DNA of 64,000 nucleotides from Chitinophagales bacterium (GCA_026003335.1 BPHB01000002.1:310001-374000); one strand, 5' to 3'; counted from the stretch's first letter, positions 19,846 through 30,411 are shown. Made by a program: numbers and translations. The notes: a model not told the origin generated them from the letters alone.

Positions 19846-22800
19846 TTATCTGGCAATCACCAGCTTCTGCACCTCACTGAACCCTTTTTCGGTTTTTACC
19901 GCCACCTGATATATGCCGTTGGCGAGGTCTGCAATCCGGAGTTGGAGGCTGATAGGGGCGCCAAAAGTCTCAGCTTTTGTCTCTAGAACCATACGCCCGC
20001 TGAGGTCATACACCATAATTTGTATTTGTTGTTCGTTAACCCCCGGAATTATCAGCAGGTTGACCACATCCTGGGCTGGGTTAGGATGTAAGCTGAAGGT
20101 AAGAGGCTTGTATTCCTCAGCAAACCACTCTTGGTTACTTTCAGATTCTTTGAAGACCGCATTACCTGCACCTGCGGCCAAAGGCGTTTGCGGACAGGGA
20201 TTGTTAGACAATATCGTCACATCATAGTCCTCCGTTTCACCTATACTATAGGTACCGCAGGCATCCGTAAACTGGTCGCTTATCTGTACCCGCAAACGGA
20301 TGCAACCGCCACAGGCATAGGCAGGAACAGTAAATACAGCAAATGGTGCAAGCGTGCCAAAGCCCTGCCATGCCAGTTCACCGGGATCATCAAAATCCTG
20401 ATCATTATTCCAGTCAGCCCACAGCCTCCAGTGTGCCTGGAAGGCAGCTATGGTAGTAGCCCCTTCTACGCGCATGATATAGGTTTTTCCAGCTTGCAGC
20501 TTTCTGGAGCATAAGCTATGGTAAGCATATCCGCCATCATCACCCGACTGGGTGCTACCTACCCTCTTTATCCAGGCAAGCCCGGTATCCTGTCCGGATG
20601 ACGGGCAATAGCCACTATGGCAGGCTCCCTGTGTAAAGGTGGTGATGCCATGCCAATGCTGAGCCACACACGCATTCGGATAGGTATTCCCGTCACAACC
20701 GCAAACCGGTTGATAGACCATGGGGCAGGGAGTGCTGTCAATCAGTATAGGTTCCACGCAACCGGTAACATAAATGGAGTCGCAATGCACATCATAGCAA
20801 GATCCATTATTGCTGGAAATAGTCAGACACACTTTGTACCACCCGCTTACGGCATACAGATGAGCCGGATTGGGAAGAGTAGAAGTGGTACCGTCTCCGA
20901 AATCCCACAACAAACGATTGTAATTACCGGTTGAATGATTGAAGAAATACACTTCATTGGTAACGGAAGGATAAGCCACCGTGAAGGCTGCCTGACAGGT
21001 ATTGTTGCACGGTCCGGGCGTCCAGTTGGTTACCCCGTGCTTGTTGCGGGCTACGCATGCATTCCGGTATGTAACCCCGTCACATCCACATACAGGTTTA
21101 TAAACAATCGGACAGGGAACCATTGGTTTGATCAGAGACGGATTGATACACGGATTTCCCGTGATGACAATGGTATCACAGAAGGTGTCCTGACACCAGT
21201 TCACGGAAGTATTACTCAAAACACTTTTAATTGTCAGGCATACCTTGTAGGTACCCGGATGGCTGTAGAAATGCACCGGATTTTTCTGATTGGAGAAAGT
21301 ACCATCGCCAAAATCCCAGCGATATTGCAGCAAATGACCGCTTGATTGGTTGGTAAATGCCACTGTTCCGGTGTTCGTATATGTATATGTAAAGTGGGCA
21401 TCACAGGGCTGCGCGTTCTGACAGGGGCCCTGACGCCAGCTGGTAATGCCATGTCTATACCTGGCTATACAGGCGTTGGCATAGGTAACACTGTCACATC
21501 CGCATACCGGCTGGTACACCTGAGGGCATACTATTGTTGAATCAATCAGTGATGGATCCTTGCATCCGGTGGCAAACTGAATAGTATCGCAGAAAGTATC
21601 TGTAAACACCGGTCCCATAGGTGTGGTCTTACAGGTAATGGTCAGGCAAACCACATAGGTGCCGTTATGGGCATAGTTGTGTGCGGGATTTTGTTGGGAG
21701 GAAGTGGTTCCGTCACCAAAATCCCAGTGCCAGCTTAAAATGTTTCCGCCAGACAAGTCAGTGAAGAAAATAGTCGGAGGCAGAATACCGTAGTGCCACG
21801 TGAAATTGGCCTTGCATTGTCCTCCGTTGCACGGTCCGGGGGTCCAGCGTGTCACACCATGTTTCTGCGCCTCACAGGAGTTGGCGTAAGTAACTCCATC
21901 GCATCCGCAAACAGGGCTATAGAGCGTAATACATACCTGATTTGGATCAATCAACATAGAATCAATGCAGGGAGAAGGATGCCCTACCGCTACCGAATCG
22001 CAATAGGTATCGGTGCAGATGGTCCCGTTGGAGAGGGGCACGCTGATGGTAAGACATACATAATAAACACCCGGAGCATTGTAGGTATGTAGCGGATTCG
22101 GGTCGGTAGAAGAGCTTCCGTCACCAAAATCCCAGCGAGATACCATGTTAGGAGATACATTTGGAGAAGACGTGTTATTAAACTGCACGGTTAAAGGAGT
22201 GGAAGCCGAGCCACTTTGTGTTGTGAACGATGCCTGGCAGGTAGTGCCTCCTACTACTTCGCAGGCCGATGCTGAGCACCCCTGTGCATCCGTGACCGTC
22301 ACACAATAAGTGCCCGGCTGAAGATTACAAAGAATAGGGCCTGTTGCACCGGTATTCCACAAATACGTGTAAGGAGAAGACCCGCCTGAGGCGGCTGCCA
22401 TCAGGCTTGGCAATGGTCCCATACAGGGACCCGGACCAATTGTCACCGTGACATTACATCCTGGGCCTGGGCAAGGACCGGGGGTCCATTGTGTGACACC
22501 CGCACATTGTGCTTCACAGGAGTTTCCATAAGTAACCCCATTACACCCGCACACGGGAGCATAAATCAACGGGCATATACAGTTAGGATTAATCTGAGTA
22601 GGGTCAATACACGGATGCAGATTGTTGCCCACTCTAACGGAGTCGCAGAAACGGTCTCCGCAGATTATACCGTTGGGCGTAGTGACGGTGATATCCAGAC
22701 ATACATAGTAAATGCCCGGAGCCGGAAATACATGATATGGATTCTGGTCTGTGGAGGTATGACCATCTCCAAAATCCCAGCGGGAAGCATAGGAAACACT

Positions 22801-23541
22801 GCTGCCGGATGACGAATGATTCGTAAACGAAACTCCATTACCTGAGGAATCCCGGGTGTAAGAGAAAGCCGCCTGACAACCTTGTGAGCAGTAGCCAGGG
22901 GTCCAGGTAGTAACGCCATGATGGTATTTGGCCACACAATCATTAGGGTAGATTAACCGGTTGCAACCACATACCGGATCATAAACCGTGGGACACGGAC
23001 GATTATCTATCAGGGTAGGATCAACGCAAGGAGGATTGGCATGTATGACGATGGTCTTGCATATAGAATCTGTACACAGCACCCCAGTAGCAGGGTTGGT
23101 TGAAACAACCAGACACACCGTGTAGGTGCCGGCAGCCTGATAGGTATGGGAAGGACTCCAGGCGGCAGAAGAAGTGCCGTCTCCGAAGCTCCAGGAAGCG
23201 GAAAGATAGGTATTATTCCCACCGGTGGAAGCATTGTTAAACTGTACCGACATTCCGTTGATGACATAATTAAAATCTACCTGACAGCCTGAGGATACCG
23301 TGCAGGGGCCGTGAGTATAGCTTGTCACCCCCCCATGATTGACTGCCTCGCAGGCATTGCCATAAGTAACCCCGTTGCACCCGCATACCGGATCATAAAT
23401 CTGCGGGCACATGATGTTCTGATTGATTAGCGCAGGGTCCACACAGGGCTGTCCCTGTGCAGCCGGGCTGATTGCCATAATACAGAGTACAAGGCTGATG
23501 AATAATAGCAGGCTTGCGTTGATTGTGCTTTTCATGGCCAT
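19846..23541 (-). CDS. Secreted protein alternating seven Kazal-like and six PKD modules, with GEVED and T9SS type A domains
   Basis: About 1231 residues from the ATG at 23541 (MAMKSTIN; a second ATG at 23535 is equally possible), giving a signal peptide ending AAQG. Seven Cys-rich modules of about 45 residues read C-P-x-x-Y-x-PVCGC-(D/N)-GVTY-x-N-x-C ... HG(V/I)T-x-W-x-x-G-x-C, the Kazal/follistatin-like pattern. Six PKD modules (WDFGDG) separate them, with one SprB-like repeat (about YTYLWNTGATGP) after the third. Then a GEVED domain (WADWNNDQDFDDPGEL) and a Por sorting domain ending KLVIAR. By family knowledge Kazal modules inhibit serine proteases; whether these do is inference. A hairpin terminator follows. 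Confidence 0.93.
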   Translation of the reverse strand: MAMKSTINASLLLFISLVLCIMAISPAAQGQPCVDPALINQNIMCPQIYDPVCGCNGVTYGNACEAVNHGGVTSYTHGPCTVSSGCQVDFNYVINGMSVQFNNASTGGNNTYLSASWSFGDGTSSAAWSPSHTYQAAGTYTVCLVVSTNPATGVLCTDSICKTIVIHANPPCVDPTLIDNRPCPTVYDPVCGCNRLIYPNDCVAKYHHGVTTWTPGYCSQGCQAAFSYTRDSSGNGVSFTNHSSSGSSVSYASRWDFGDGHTSTDQNPYHVFPAPGIYYVCLDITVTTPNGIICGDRFCDSVRVGNNLHPCIDPTQINPNCICPLIYAPVCGCNGVTYGNSCEAQCAGVTQWTPGPCPGPGCNVTVTIGPGPCMGPLPSLMAAASGGSSPYTYLWNTGATGPILCNLQPGTYCVTVTDAQGCSASACEVVGGTTCQASFTTQSGSASTPLTVQFNNTSSPNVSPNMVSRWDFGDGSSSTDPNPLHTYNAPGVYYVCLTISVPLSNGTICTDTYCDSVAVGHPSPCIDSMLIDPNQVCITLYSPVCGCDGVTYANSCEAQKHGVTRWTPGPCNGGQCKANFTWHYGILPPTIFFTDLSGGNILSWHWDFGDGTTSSQQNPAHNYAHNGTYVVCLTITCKTTPMGPVFTDTFCDTIQFATGCKDPSLIDSTIVCPQVYQPVCGCDSVTYANACIARYRHGITSWRQGPCQNAQPCDAHFTYTYTNTGTVAFTNQSSGHLLQYRWDFGDGTFSNQKNPVHFYSHPGTYKVCLTIKSVLSNTSVNWCQDTFCDTIVITGNPCINPSLIKPMVPCPIVYKPVCGCDGVTYRNACVARNKHGVTNWTPGPCNNTCQAAFTVAYPSVTNEVYFFNHSTGNYNRLLWDFGDGTTSTLPNPAHLYAVSGWYKVCLTISSNNGSCYDVHCDSIYVTGCVEPILIDSTPCPMVYQPVCGCDGNTYPNACVAQHWHGITTFTQGACHSGYCPSSGQDTGLAWIKRVGSTQSGDDGGYAYHSLCSRKLQAGKTYIMRVEGATTIAAFQAHWRLWADWNNDQDFDDPGELAWQGFGTLAPFAVFTVPAYACGGCIRLRVQISDQFTDACGTYSIGETEDYDVTILSNNPCPQTPLAAGAGNAVFKESESNQEWFAEEYKPLTFSLHPNPAQDVVNLLIIPGVNEQQIQIMVYDLSGRMVLETKAETFGAPISLQLRIADLANGIYQVAVKTEKGFSEVQKLVIAR

Positions 23542-23762
23542 TGGGTTTTGGGTTTGTTTTGATAGCCGAAAATTACTCCTCTGGTACAGGGCAGGCAAAG
23601 ACAAAAATTAAACTTTTCCAAAAAAATTATTCGCTTGCAGAAGGGATATCCCCTGGCCTTATTCGGGCATAACCTTCATAAATAATTGAAAATCAGAACT
23701 ACTTTGTTTTCCGGGTGACTAACACTTATGGCGCTGTTCCGTGTATTCACTGAATTCCCGGA

Positions 23763-24161
23763 TTATTTCTTCAGCAAGTCCCGGATCTCGCTTAGTAGTT
23801 TTACTTCGGCTGAAGGTTCAGGAGGCGCTGCGGGTTTGGCTTCTTCTTTTTTCTTCAGGGAATTTATAGCCTTAATAACAAGGAAAATAGCAAAGGCGAT
23901 AATGATAAAATCAAAAACCGTTTGGATAAACATCCCGTAATTCAGTGTAACAGCCGGCACATCTCCCACAGCCTCTTTGAGAACAATTTTGAGATCTTTA
24001 AAATCCATTCCGCCAACCAACAGGCCAAGAGGCGGCATGATTAAATCACTTACCGCAGAGGAAACAATTTTTCCAAATGCACCTCCGATGATTATGCCTA
24101 CGGCCATGTCCACTACATTGCCGCGCATGGCAAATTCCTTAAATTCTTTAATTATACCCAT
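23763..24161 (-). CDS. mscL: Large-conductance mechanosensitive channel
   Basis: 132 residues, normal length. MscL opens under membrane tension to release solutes on osmotic downshock. The N-terminal [34 protein letters not shown] includes the pore helix; the second helix is about 75-100 and a charged C-terminal helix ends the protein ([12 protein letters not shown]). ATG at 24161 follows the family. Confidence 0.97.
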   Translation of the reverse strand: MGIIKEFKEFAMRGNVVDMAVGIIIGGAFGKIVSSAVSDLIMPPLGLLVGGMDFKDLKIVLKEAVGDVPAVTLNYGMFIQTVFDFIIIAFAIFLVIKAINSLKKKEEAKPAAPPEPSAEVKLLSEIRDLLKK

Positions 24162-24251
24162 AATAATTATTTTGGTTATTCAACAGGGTGATGAATCTAA
24201 AGGTATAAAAAATTTTGGGCTTCCTTTGTTTTGTTTATCCGTTTTTGGGGT

Positions 24252-25889
24252 ATGCTGAAAAAATTGCTAAAACACGTTCTGCTTTGTCCGAGAGTCTCTT
24301 TGTCGGTTATCACTGTAGCCCTCTATCTGCCTGCGCTATTTTTCGGCTATACCGAATTGGATGATTCCATTTTCATAAGGGAATTTGCATCTTTTAATGC
24401 CCGTCTCTCTAATGTGGTTACGGCTTTCCAGCGAGGATTATTTCATGCCACAGACGATATCTATTACCGCCCCTTGTTTTCCGTTTCCATTATATTGAAT
24501 TATCAGCTCAGCGGTACATCCATAACCGGTTATCGGATAGTCAACATCCTGCTACATCTGGCATGTGTACTGATGGTTTATTGCCTGCTTAAGGAGCTAC
24601 ACCTGAAACCTTCAACAGCCTTCCTGCTGGCTATGCTGTTTGCCATTCATCCGGTACTAGTACAGGCGGTCGTCTGGATTCCCGGACGTAATGATTCGCT
24701 TCTTGCATTTTTCATCTATCCGTTTTTTATCACCGCTATCCGATATATAAATGCCGGAAAAATGCAGTGGTTGATCCTGCATACGCTGAGTTTGGCAGCT
24801 GCTCTTTTTACTAAGGAAACAGCAGTATTTGCCCCTCCGGCAGCCATGCTCATCCTGCTTTATTATTTGAAAAAAAAACCAACCGAAAAAAGCATGCTTC
24901 TCCTATATGCCACATGGAGCATAGCAGCACTTGTTTATCTGATGGTGCGCATGCAGGCCTCTCTGAACAGCAAACCTCTGCTGGCTTCTGATCTTTTCTT
25001 CAGCATGCTGCAACGACTGCCCGTGCTCCTGCACTACATCGGGAAGGTTATTCTTCCGTTTAATCTGAGTGTTTTCCCCATGCAGAAAGATACCTCCTCC
25101 TGGTATGGTATAGCGGCTATGGTACTTCTTATGGCCGGTATCCGATTTGCGGTAACGAAAGACTTCAGAGCGATCGTTACAGGTGCCGTTTTTTTTCTTT
25201 TGTTTCTGATACCGGTATTGGCAGTTCCTCCTTCTTTAAACGATCAGATCTTTGAGCACAGACTGTATATACCCTTGTTTGGCATGCTCCTTATTTTTTC
25301 GCAAACGATTTTGTTTCAGAACCGTCTACAAGATGCCAAGCAGGCAATGCTGTTGCTGCCGCTAATTGTGCTGCTGATAACGCTCAACCTGTTGCACCAG
25401 CAAAAATTTAAATCACCCCTTGCTTTCTGGACCGCAGCTGTAGCGTCATCTCCGTCTTCGGCATACGCCCGCATGATGTTGGGTATGCGCATGGATAAAA
25501 TCAACAAGGCACAGGCTGATTCGCTGATTATGCTATCCTATCAACAGGACTCCACTGCAAAATATATCAACTACTACATGGGAAAGGTACGTGAACCCTA
25601 TTCCAGAGAGGAGGCTGAAAAACACTACCTCCGTGAAACGGAAATCAGCGGTTATGTTGAAGCCTATTTTGAACTGGCCAGAATGGCATTTGAAAAAAAC
25701 GACCTGCCAGCTGCTGCTGCCTATCTTGAGAAATATATTGCAAAAGCCCCTCAGGATGAAGCCGCACACCGCAACCTGCTGTTGCTTTACCTGGACACGG
25801 GGCAGCCGGAGAAGGCACGTCTACAGATGCAAAAGATGCAGAAGCTGGGCATACGTGTTCCTCCCGAAATCACAGAGCGACTCCGCTAA
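24252..25889 (+). CDS. Polytopic GT-C-like membrane protein with C-terminal TPR repeats
   Basis: 545 residues from the ATG at 24252; an upstream TTG is in frame but less likely. About 11-12 transmembrane helices fill residues 10-400, and the first luminal/periplasmic loop carries an acidic pair (YTELDDSIF), as in GT-C glycosyltransferases of the TMTC/DUF1736 kind. Residues about 440-545 are TPR-like helical repeats. It probably transfers a sugar from a lipid carrier to protein or glycan outside the inner membrane; the substrate is unknown. Its stop is 1 nt from the convergent barrel gene. Confidence 0.8.
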   Translation: MLKKLLKHVLLCPRVSLSVITVALYLPALFFGYTELDDSIFIREFASFNARLSNVVTAFQRGLFHATDDIYYRPLFSVSIILNYQLSGTSITGYRIVNILLHLACVLMVYCLLKELHLKPSTAFLLAMLFAIHPVLVQAVVWIPGRNDSLLAFFIYPFFITAIRYINAGKMQWLILHTLSLAAALFTKETAVFAPPAAMLILLYYLKKKPTEKSMLLLYATWSIAALVYLMVRMQASLNSKPLLASDLFFSMLQRLPVLLHYIGKVILPFNLSVFPMQKDTSSWYGIAAMVLLMAGIRFAVTKDFRAIVTGAVFFLLFLIPVLAVPPSLNDQIFEHRLYIPLFGMLLIFSQTILFQNRLQDAKQAMLLLPLIVLLITLNLLHQQKFKSPLAFWTAAVASSPSSAYARMMLGMRMDKINKAQADSLIMLSYQQDSTAKYINYYMGKVREPYSREEAEKHYLRETEISGYVEAYFELARMAFEKNDLPAAAAYLEKYIAKAPQDEAAHRNLLLLYLDTGQPEKARLQMQKMQKLGIRVPPEITERLR

Positions 25890-25890
25890 A

Positions 25891-27003
25891 CTAAAAGGCT
25901 TCTCCAAGCTGAAGATAAAAACCCCGTGAACCATCCAGGGTAAAAGCCACGTCAAAGCGCAGGTTAATACGTTCAGCGGCATCCAGAGTGAAGCGTAAGC
26001 CCGCTCCCATGGCATATTTTATCCGATTCAGCGCAAAATCATGAAACGTGTTGGCCACATCACCGGCACCAATGAAGGCTACACCCATAAAACGCCAGTA
26101 CACAGGAAACCTCCATTCCACCTGGGTGGCAATCAGATGGCGGTCGCGGTAGCGGCCTGCGTAATAACCACGCATGGTTTCCACCCCGCCCAGCAGTGAC
26201 ATCATTTTAAAAGGTGGATTACCAAGATGAAAGCTGCATAGGGCTTGCACGGCTATCACATGACTGCGAAAAGGATTAAAGTAGCCTCGTGCGTCCACTT
26301 TAAAGTTGGTAAAGGCATAATCACTCCCCAGCCAACGGGGATAAAAATGGTTGGAAAAAGTTAAATACCACCCCCGAAATGGAAACATGCTATTATCCCG
26401 CGAATCATAGAAAGCCGCAATGCCTGCCCCGGAAGCCACATAACCCCGGCTACCGCGAATGATGCCTTGCGCAAGGCTACCCGTTGAATCATAGGTGAAG
26501 TCAAAAGCATACTCCAGCCGGTACTGCATGCCGAGGTGAAGATGCTTCACTATCTCGCGAGTGACTCTGGTTTTAAATAAAATATATTGGGCTGTGAATT
26601 CTTCCCTTTGACTGCTGGTAGTGGTGTTACCGATTCCATAAAAAGCCTCCGGAAACTTCTGATACAGAAACGCCCCTGGTATGCGCCAGGCATTATTCCG
26701 AAAGTTAAACTCCCAGTTGGGGTTGACGATGATCTGTTTTCTCAACGTGTAAAGAAACGTAGCTCCCGCGGCTGATAAGCTGCTGCTATCGCCCGCAAAA
26801 CGATACAGATACTGCAGAGAAAAGCCAAATCCAGCACTGGTTTCAGGGCTATAAACAATAAGCGGAATAGGTACAACCAGCCCGTTTTTCGTTTTCAGTT
26901 TTTTAAAAAAATTTCTGCTTTGAGAGAAACATTCATGAGGTGTCTGAAGCATAAGCGCCAGCACGAGCAACTTCAGCCCTATGGTTTTATTTAAAGAATT
27001 CAA
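25891..27003 (-). CDS. BamA/TamA-type outer-membrane beta-barrel protein (surface antigen D15 domain)
   Basis: About 370 residues. The frame is open up to 27066 but has no ATG before the middle of the signal peptide; a TTG at 27003 gives M-NSLNKTIGLKLLVLALMLQ...FSQ, a good signal peptide, so I use it, with the TTG at 27066 as alternative. The rest is alternating beta-strands ending in a phenylalanine (QLGEAF), with strand motifs GGVETMRGYYAGRYRDRHL and FPFRGWYL typical of Omp85 barrels; no POTRA domains, so it resembles the short barrel-only members. Function unknown. Confidence 0.83.
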   Translation of the reverse strand: MNSLNKTIGLKLLVLALMLQTPHECFSQSRNFFKKLKTKNGLVVPIPLIVYSPETSAGFGFSLQYLYRFAGDSSSLSAAGATFLYTLRKQIIVNPNWEFNFRNNAWRIPGAFLYQKFPEAFYGIGNTTTSSQREEFTAQYILFKTRVTREIVKHLHLGMQYRLEYAFDFTYDSTGSLAQGIIRGSRGYVASGAGIAAFYDSRDNSMFPFRGWYLTFSNHFYPRWLGSDYAFTNFKVDARGYFNPFRSHVIAVQALCSFHLGNPPFKMMSLLGGVETMRGYYAGRYRDRHLIATQVEWRFPVYWRFMGVAFIGAGDVANTFHDFALNRIKYAMGAGLRFTLDAAERINLRFDVAFTLDGSRGFYLQLGEAF

Positions 27004-27135
27004 AACCGGTGTGAATGTTTTCGCAAAGAACGCAAAGTTTACGGGCCAGAGCCCGGAAAAAAACAATATCGTTACAGTGAATTTTAAAAATTCGGAGTTC
27101 CTTTTTCCCGGTTTGAGTTAGATTTACCATGCCCT

Positions 27136-27885
27136 ATGAAAACCATTTCTTTTGCTCTGATTTTTATTCTTTGTCTTCAAGGTGTCAAAAGCCAGAACCT
27201 TTCCGCAACAGACATTATAAAAAAAGCGGATGCCCGCATGCGCGGCAACTCCAGCATAGCTGAACTGAAAATGACCATTGTGCGACCTGCCTGGCAGCGC
27301 GAGCTGGAAATGAAATCCTGGACAAAGGGAGACGACCTTGCCCTCATCCTCATTACGGCTCCGGCACGCGACAAGGGGGTGGCCTACCTGAAGCGCGACA
27401 AAGAACTATGGAACTGGCAGCCCTCCATTGACCGCGTAATAAAACTGCCTCCATCCATGATGCTGCAATCGTGGATGGGCTCTGACTTCACCAATGATGA
27501 TCTTGTGAAAGAATCCTCCGCAGTACATGACTATTTTCATGCATTGGGAAAAGACACCGTTATATCCGGCTACGCCTGTTATGCGGTTGTTCTTACCCCG
27601 AAACCGGAGGCTGCCGTAGTATGGGGAAAAATTCATACATGGATAACAAAGGATGATTTTATCCAGATCAGATCCGAGTTCTATGACGAAGATGGCTTTC
27701 TGATTAACACCATGGTGGCCTCTGAGATTAAAAACATGGATGGACGCATGCTCCCCTCACACCTGGAAATGATCCCCTCTGACAAGGAGGGGCACAAAAC
27801 CATGCTGGACTACCGTGCATTGAAATTTGATGTGGAGCTGAGTGATGATTTTTTTACCATTCAGAACATGAAAAGGTTAAAATGA
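27136..27885 (+). CDS. Outer-membrane lipoprotein-sorting protein (LolA-like fold)
   Basis: 249 residues with a signal peptide ending VKSQ. The sequence ADARMRGNSSIAELKMTIVRPAW ... YLKRDKELWNWQPSIDRVIKLPPSMMLQSWMGSDFTNDDLV matches the periplasmic 'outer membrane lipoprotein-sorting protein' family related to LolA/LolB. It is first of a four-gene set with two permeases and an ATPase (gaps 49, -4 and 30 nt), so it probably acts as the periplasmic carrier or sensor of that transporter. It has no lipobox cysteine. Confidence 0.88.
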   Translation: MKTISFALIFILCLQGVKSQNLSATDIIKKADARMRGNSSIAELKMTIVRPAWQRELEMKSWTKGDDLALILITAPARDKGVAYLKRDKELWNWQPSIDRVIKLPPSMMLQSWMGSDFTNDDLVKESSAVHDYFHALGKDTVISGYACYAVVLTPKPEAAVVWGKIHTWITKDDFIQIRSEFYDEDGFLINTMVASEIKNMDGRMLPSHLEMIPSDKEGHKTMLDYRALKFDVELSDDFFTIQNMKRLK

Positions 27886-27934
27886 TTGGAGTATTTCTTT
27901 TCTTAACCTGCAAGAGCCTATCTCTATTGGATTC

Positions 27935-29149
27935 ATGTATGCCCTGTTAGCCTGGAGAAACCTCTGGCGCAATAAGCGCAGAACAGCCATCACCCTTGCG
28001 GCAATAGTTTTTGCGGTGTTGTTTGCCACAGTAATGCGGTCTATGCAACTGGGCTCGTATGACAATATGATTGACAATACCGTACGCTATTACACCGGTT
28101 TTGCTCAGATCCATAAAAAAGGCTACTGGAACGAACAATCGCTGGAAAACAGCATGGTGATAGACTCGGCTTTAATCAGACAAGCGCTGCAAAGTTCGTC
28201 CGTTTCTGACCTCATTCCCCGTCTGGAGTCTTTTGCCCTCGCCTCAAATGGCATGCGCACCATGGGTATTATGGTTACCGGCATTGAGCCTGAAAAAGAA
28301 AGGCTCCTCACCCATCTGGATACAAAGATTATTCAAGGCCAGTATCTTGACTCTACGGACCGCACCATACTTCTGACAGAAAAACTTGCTGAATATCTGC
28401 AGGCAGGTATCGGAGATACCGTGATACTGATTGGCGCTGGCTACCGAGGCGCCAATGCAGCCGGCAAATACGCTGTAAAGGGCATTGTATCTTTCAATAA
28501 TCCTGAACTGAATAAGCGTTCGGCATTTCTCACCCGTAAGGAAGCCAGTCTATTGTATGATGTCGGGGAAAGGATTACCACCCTTGTAGTGGTTACCGAG
28601 CCAGAACTGCTTGCGGAAGCCATCAGGCACCTCAAGCAAGTCTTTCCAGAAGACAGCTATGAACTCATGCAATGGCAGGAAATGCTGCCGGAACTGGTGC
28701 AGGCTATTGAAGTAGATAATATCGGAGGCATCATCATTTTGTTTATCCTGTATACTGTCATCGGTTTTGGTATTTTCGGCACAATAGTGATGATGACTGC
28801 CGAGCGTCAGCATGAGTTCGGAGTGTTGATAGCCCTTGGCATGAAGCGTAGAAGACTCCTCGCTCTTATCGGTCTTGAAAATATTTTTCTGGTGACCACC
28901 GGTGTCCTGGGCGGAATGGTCCTGAGCCTGCCGTTAGTCACATATTTTCATTTTAATCCTATCCCTTTATCTGATGAGTTAAAGCTGGTGTCTGAATCGT
29001 ATGGTATAGAAGCAATCATTCCGTTTGCCTTAGATAGCGAGATTTTTTTGTATCAGGCAGCCGCTGTGCTCGTTATCAGTTCTTTTGCCATGATTTACCC
29101 TCTCGGTAAAATTCTGACTCTTAACCCTGGAGAAGCAATGCGCGCATGA
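27935..29149 (+). CDS. ABC transporter permease, LolC/LolE-FtsX type
   Basis: 404 residues. N-terminal LAWRNLWRNKRRTAITLAAIVFAVLFATV is the first helix; a periplasmic domain follows to about residue 255, then three C-terminal helices with the FtsX coupling motif ERQHEFGVLIALGMKRRRLLALIGLE. With the next permease and the ATPase it should form a Lol-like complex that extracts lipoproteins or another amphiphile from the inner membrane. Its stop overlaps the next ATG by 4 nt. Confidence 0.92.
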   Translation: MYALLAWRNLWRNKRRTAITLAAIVFAVLFATVMRSMQLGSYDNMIDNTVRYYTGFAQIHKKGYWNEQSLENSMVIDSALIRQALQSSSVSDLIPRLESFALASNGMRTMGIMVTGIEPEKERLLTHLDTKIIQGQYLDSTDRTILLTEKLAEYLQAGIGDTVILIGAGYRGANAAGKYAVKGIVSFNNPELNKRSAFLTRKEASLLYDVGERITTLVVVTEPELLAEAIRHLKQVFPEDSYELMQWQEMLPELVQAIEVDNIGGIIILFILYTVIGFGIFGTIVMMTAERQHEFGVLIALGMKRRRLLALIGLENIFLVTTGVLGGMVLSLPLVTYFHFNPIPLSDELKLVSESYGIEAIIPFALDSEIFLYQAAAVLVISSFAMIYPLGKILTLNPGEAMRA

Positions 29150-30381
29150 AAGTAAAATATCTCAGTATTCTGGTGAAAATTGCCTGGCGCAACATCTGGA
29201 GGAGCCGCTTGCGCAGCGGAGCCGTTGTTACAGCAGTGGCACTGGGGCTATGGGCCGGAATATTTGTCTCTGCTTTCATGTATGGCATCTCTCATCAACG
29301 GCTGAACACCATTCTGCGCACGCAGCTTTCACATATCCAGTTGCACTGGCCTGGGTTCGCTGACAACATGGAGCCCGATCTGCTCATCCATGACCCGGAT
29401 AGTATTATAGCTTTTATTTCCCAGAAACCAGCCGTCAGCGGTGTATCGGGCCGTCTGATAACCACCGGCATGGTTACCTCCCCTACCACCGGCACAGGAG
29501 TGGTAATAAAAGGTGTCGTTCCTGAACATGAAAGCCAGGTTACCGATATACATGAGAAAATTATACAAGGAACCTTTCTGGGTGCATCCAGAAAGAATCA
29601 AATCGTCATTGGCGAAAGACTTGCTGAAAAATTACACATAAAGCTGCATGCCAAAATTGTCATCAGCATGCAGGACGTACACGGAAATATTGTTTCCGGA
29701 GCCTTTCGGGTAGAAGGCATCTATAAAACCAATTCGTCCAAATATGACGAAGCCAATGTATTTATCCTGTTTAATGACATGGCAATGCTCATGGGAACGG
29801 GCGGCAGCCTACATGAAATAGCGATTCTGCTGCATGACGAGGCTCAGCTGGAGCCGCTCAGTAAACAACTGGCTGCCGTCTTACCTGACCTGCAGGTGGA
29901 TACATGGAAAACGCTCGCACCGGAACTGAACTTTATCAATCAAATCATGGACGAATACCTGCAAATATTTATGACCATTATCCTGCTGGCTATGGCCTTC
30001 GGCATTATCAACACTATGCTGATGGCCGTGCTGGAACGAGTGCGCGAAATAGGTATGCTCATGGCAATCGGGATGAACCGGATTAAAATATTTCTCATGA
30101 TCATGCTGGAAACCATTTTGCTTACATTTACCGGTGTTCCCTTCGGATTGATTATGAGTTTACTTACTATTCACATCCTGAACAAAACCGGAGTGGATTT
30201 GTCGCTTTTTGCCCGGGGACTTGCCAGTTTTGATATTGACACTATTATTTATCCATCTCTGGACACCGGTTTTTACCCCGCGCTCATAGGCATGGTAGCG
30301 CTGACGGCTGTGCTTTCTTCCGTTTATCCTGCACTGAAAGCCCTGCAGCTAAAACCAGCTACGGCAATCAGAACAATTTAA
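29146..30381 (+). CDS. ABC transporter permease, LolC/LolE-FtsX type (second subunit)
   Basis: 411 residues, starting within the stop of the preceding permease (ATGA overlap), hence translationally coupled. Same architecture: AWRNIWRSRLRSGAVVTAVALGLWAGIF helix, periplasmic domain, and C-terminal helices with LERVREIGMLMAIGMNRIKIFLMIMLE. A heterodimer with the 27935 gene product is likely, as for LolC and LolE. Confidence 0.92.
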   Translation: MKVKYLSILVKIAWRNIWRSRLRSGAVVTAVALGLWAGIFVSAFMYGISHQRLNTILRTQLSHIQLHWPGFADNMEPDLLIHDPDSIIAFISQKPAVSGVSGRLITTGMVTSPTTGTGVVIKGVVPEHESQVTDIHEKIIQGTFLGASRKNQIVIGERLAEKLHIKLHAKIVISMQDVHGNIVSGAFRVEGIYKTNSSKYDEANVFILFNDMAMLMGTGGSLHEIAILLHDEAQLEPLSKQLAAVLPDLQVDTWKTLAPELNFINQIMDEYLQIFMTIILLAMAFGIINTMLMAVLERVREIGMLMAIGMNRIKIFLMIMLETILLTFTGVPFGLIMSLLTIHILNKTGVDLSLFARGLASFDIDTIIYPSLDTGFYPALIGMVALTAVLSSVYPALKALQLKPATAIRTI

Positions 30382-30411
30382 ATATGCAATTCTCAAACAA
30401 CTGCATGCACC

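Noticed and set aside
20131-23267. Several 80-130 codon frames opposite the Kazal/PKD gene (and similar ones opposite the first PKD gene)
   Set aside because: They mirror the repeated PKD codons on the other strand and show no start context or family.
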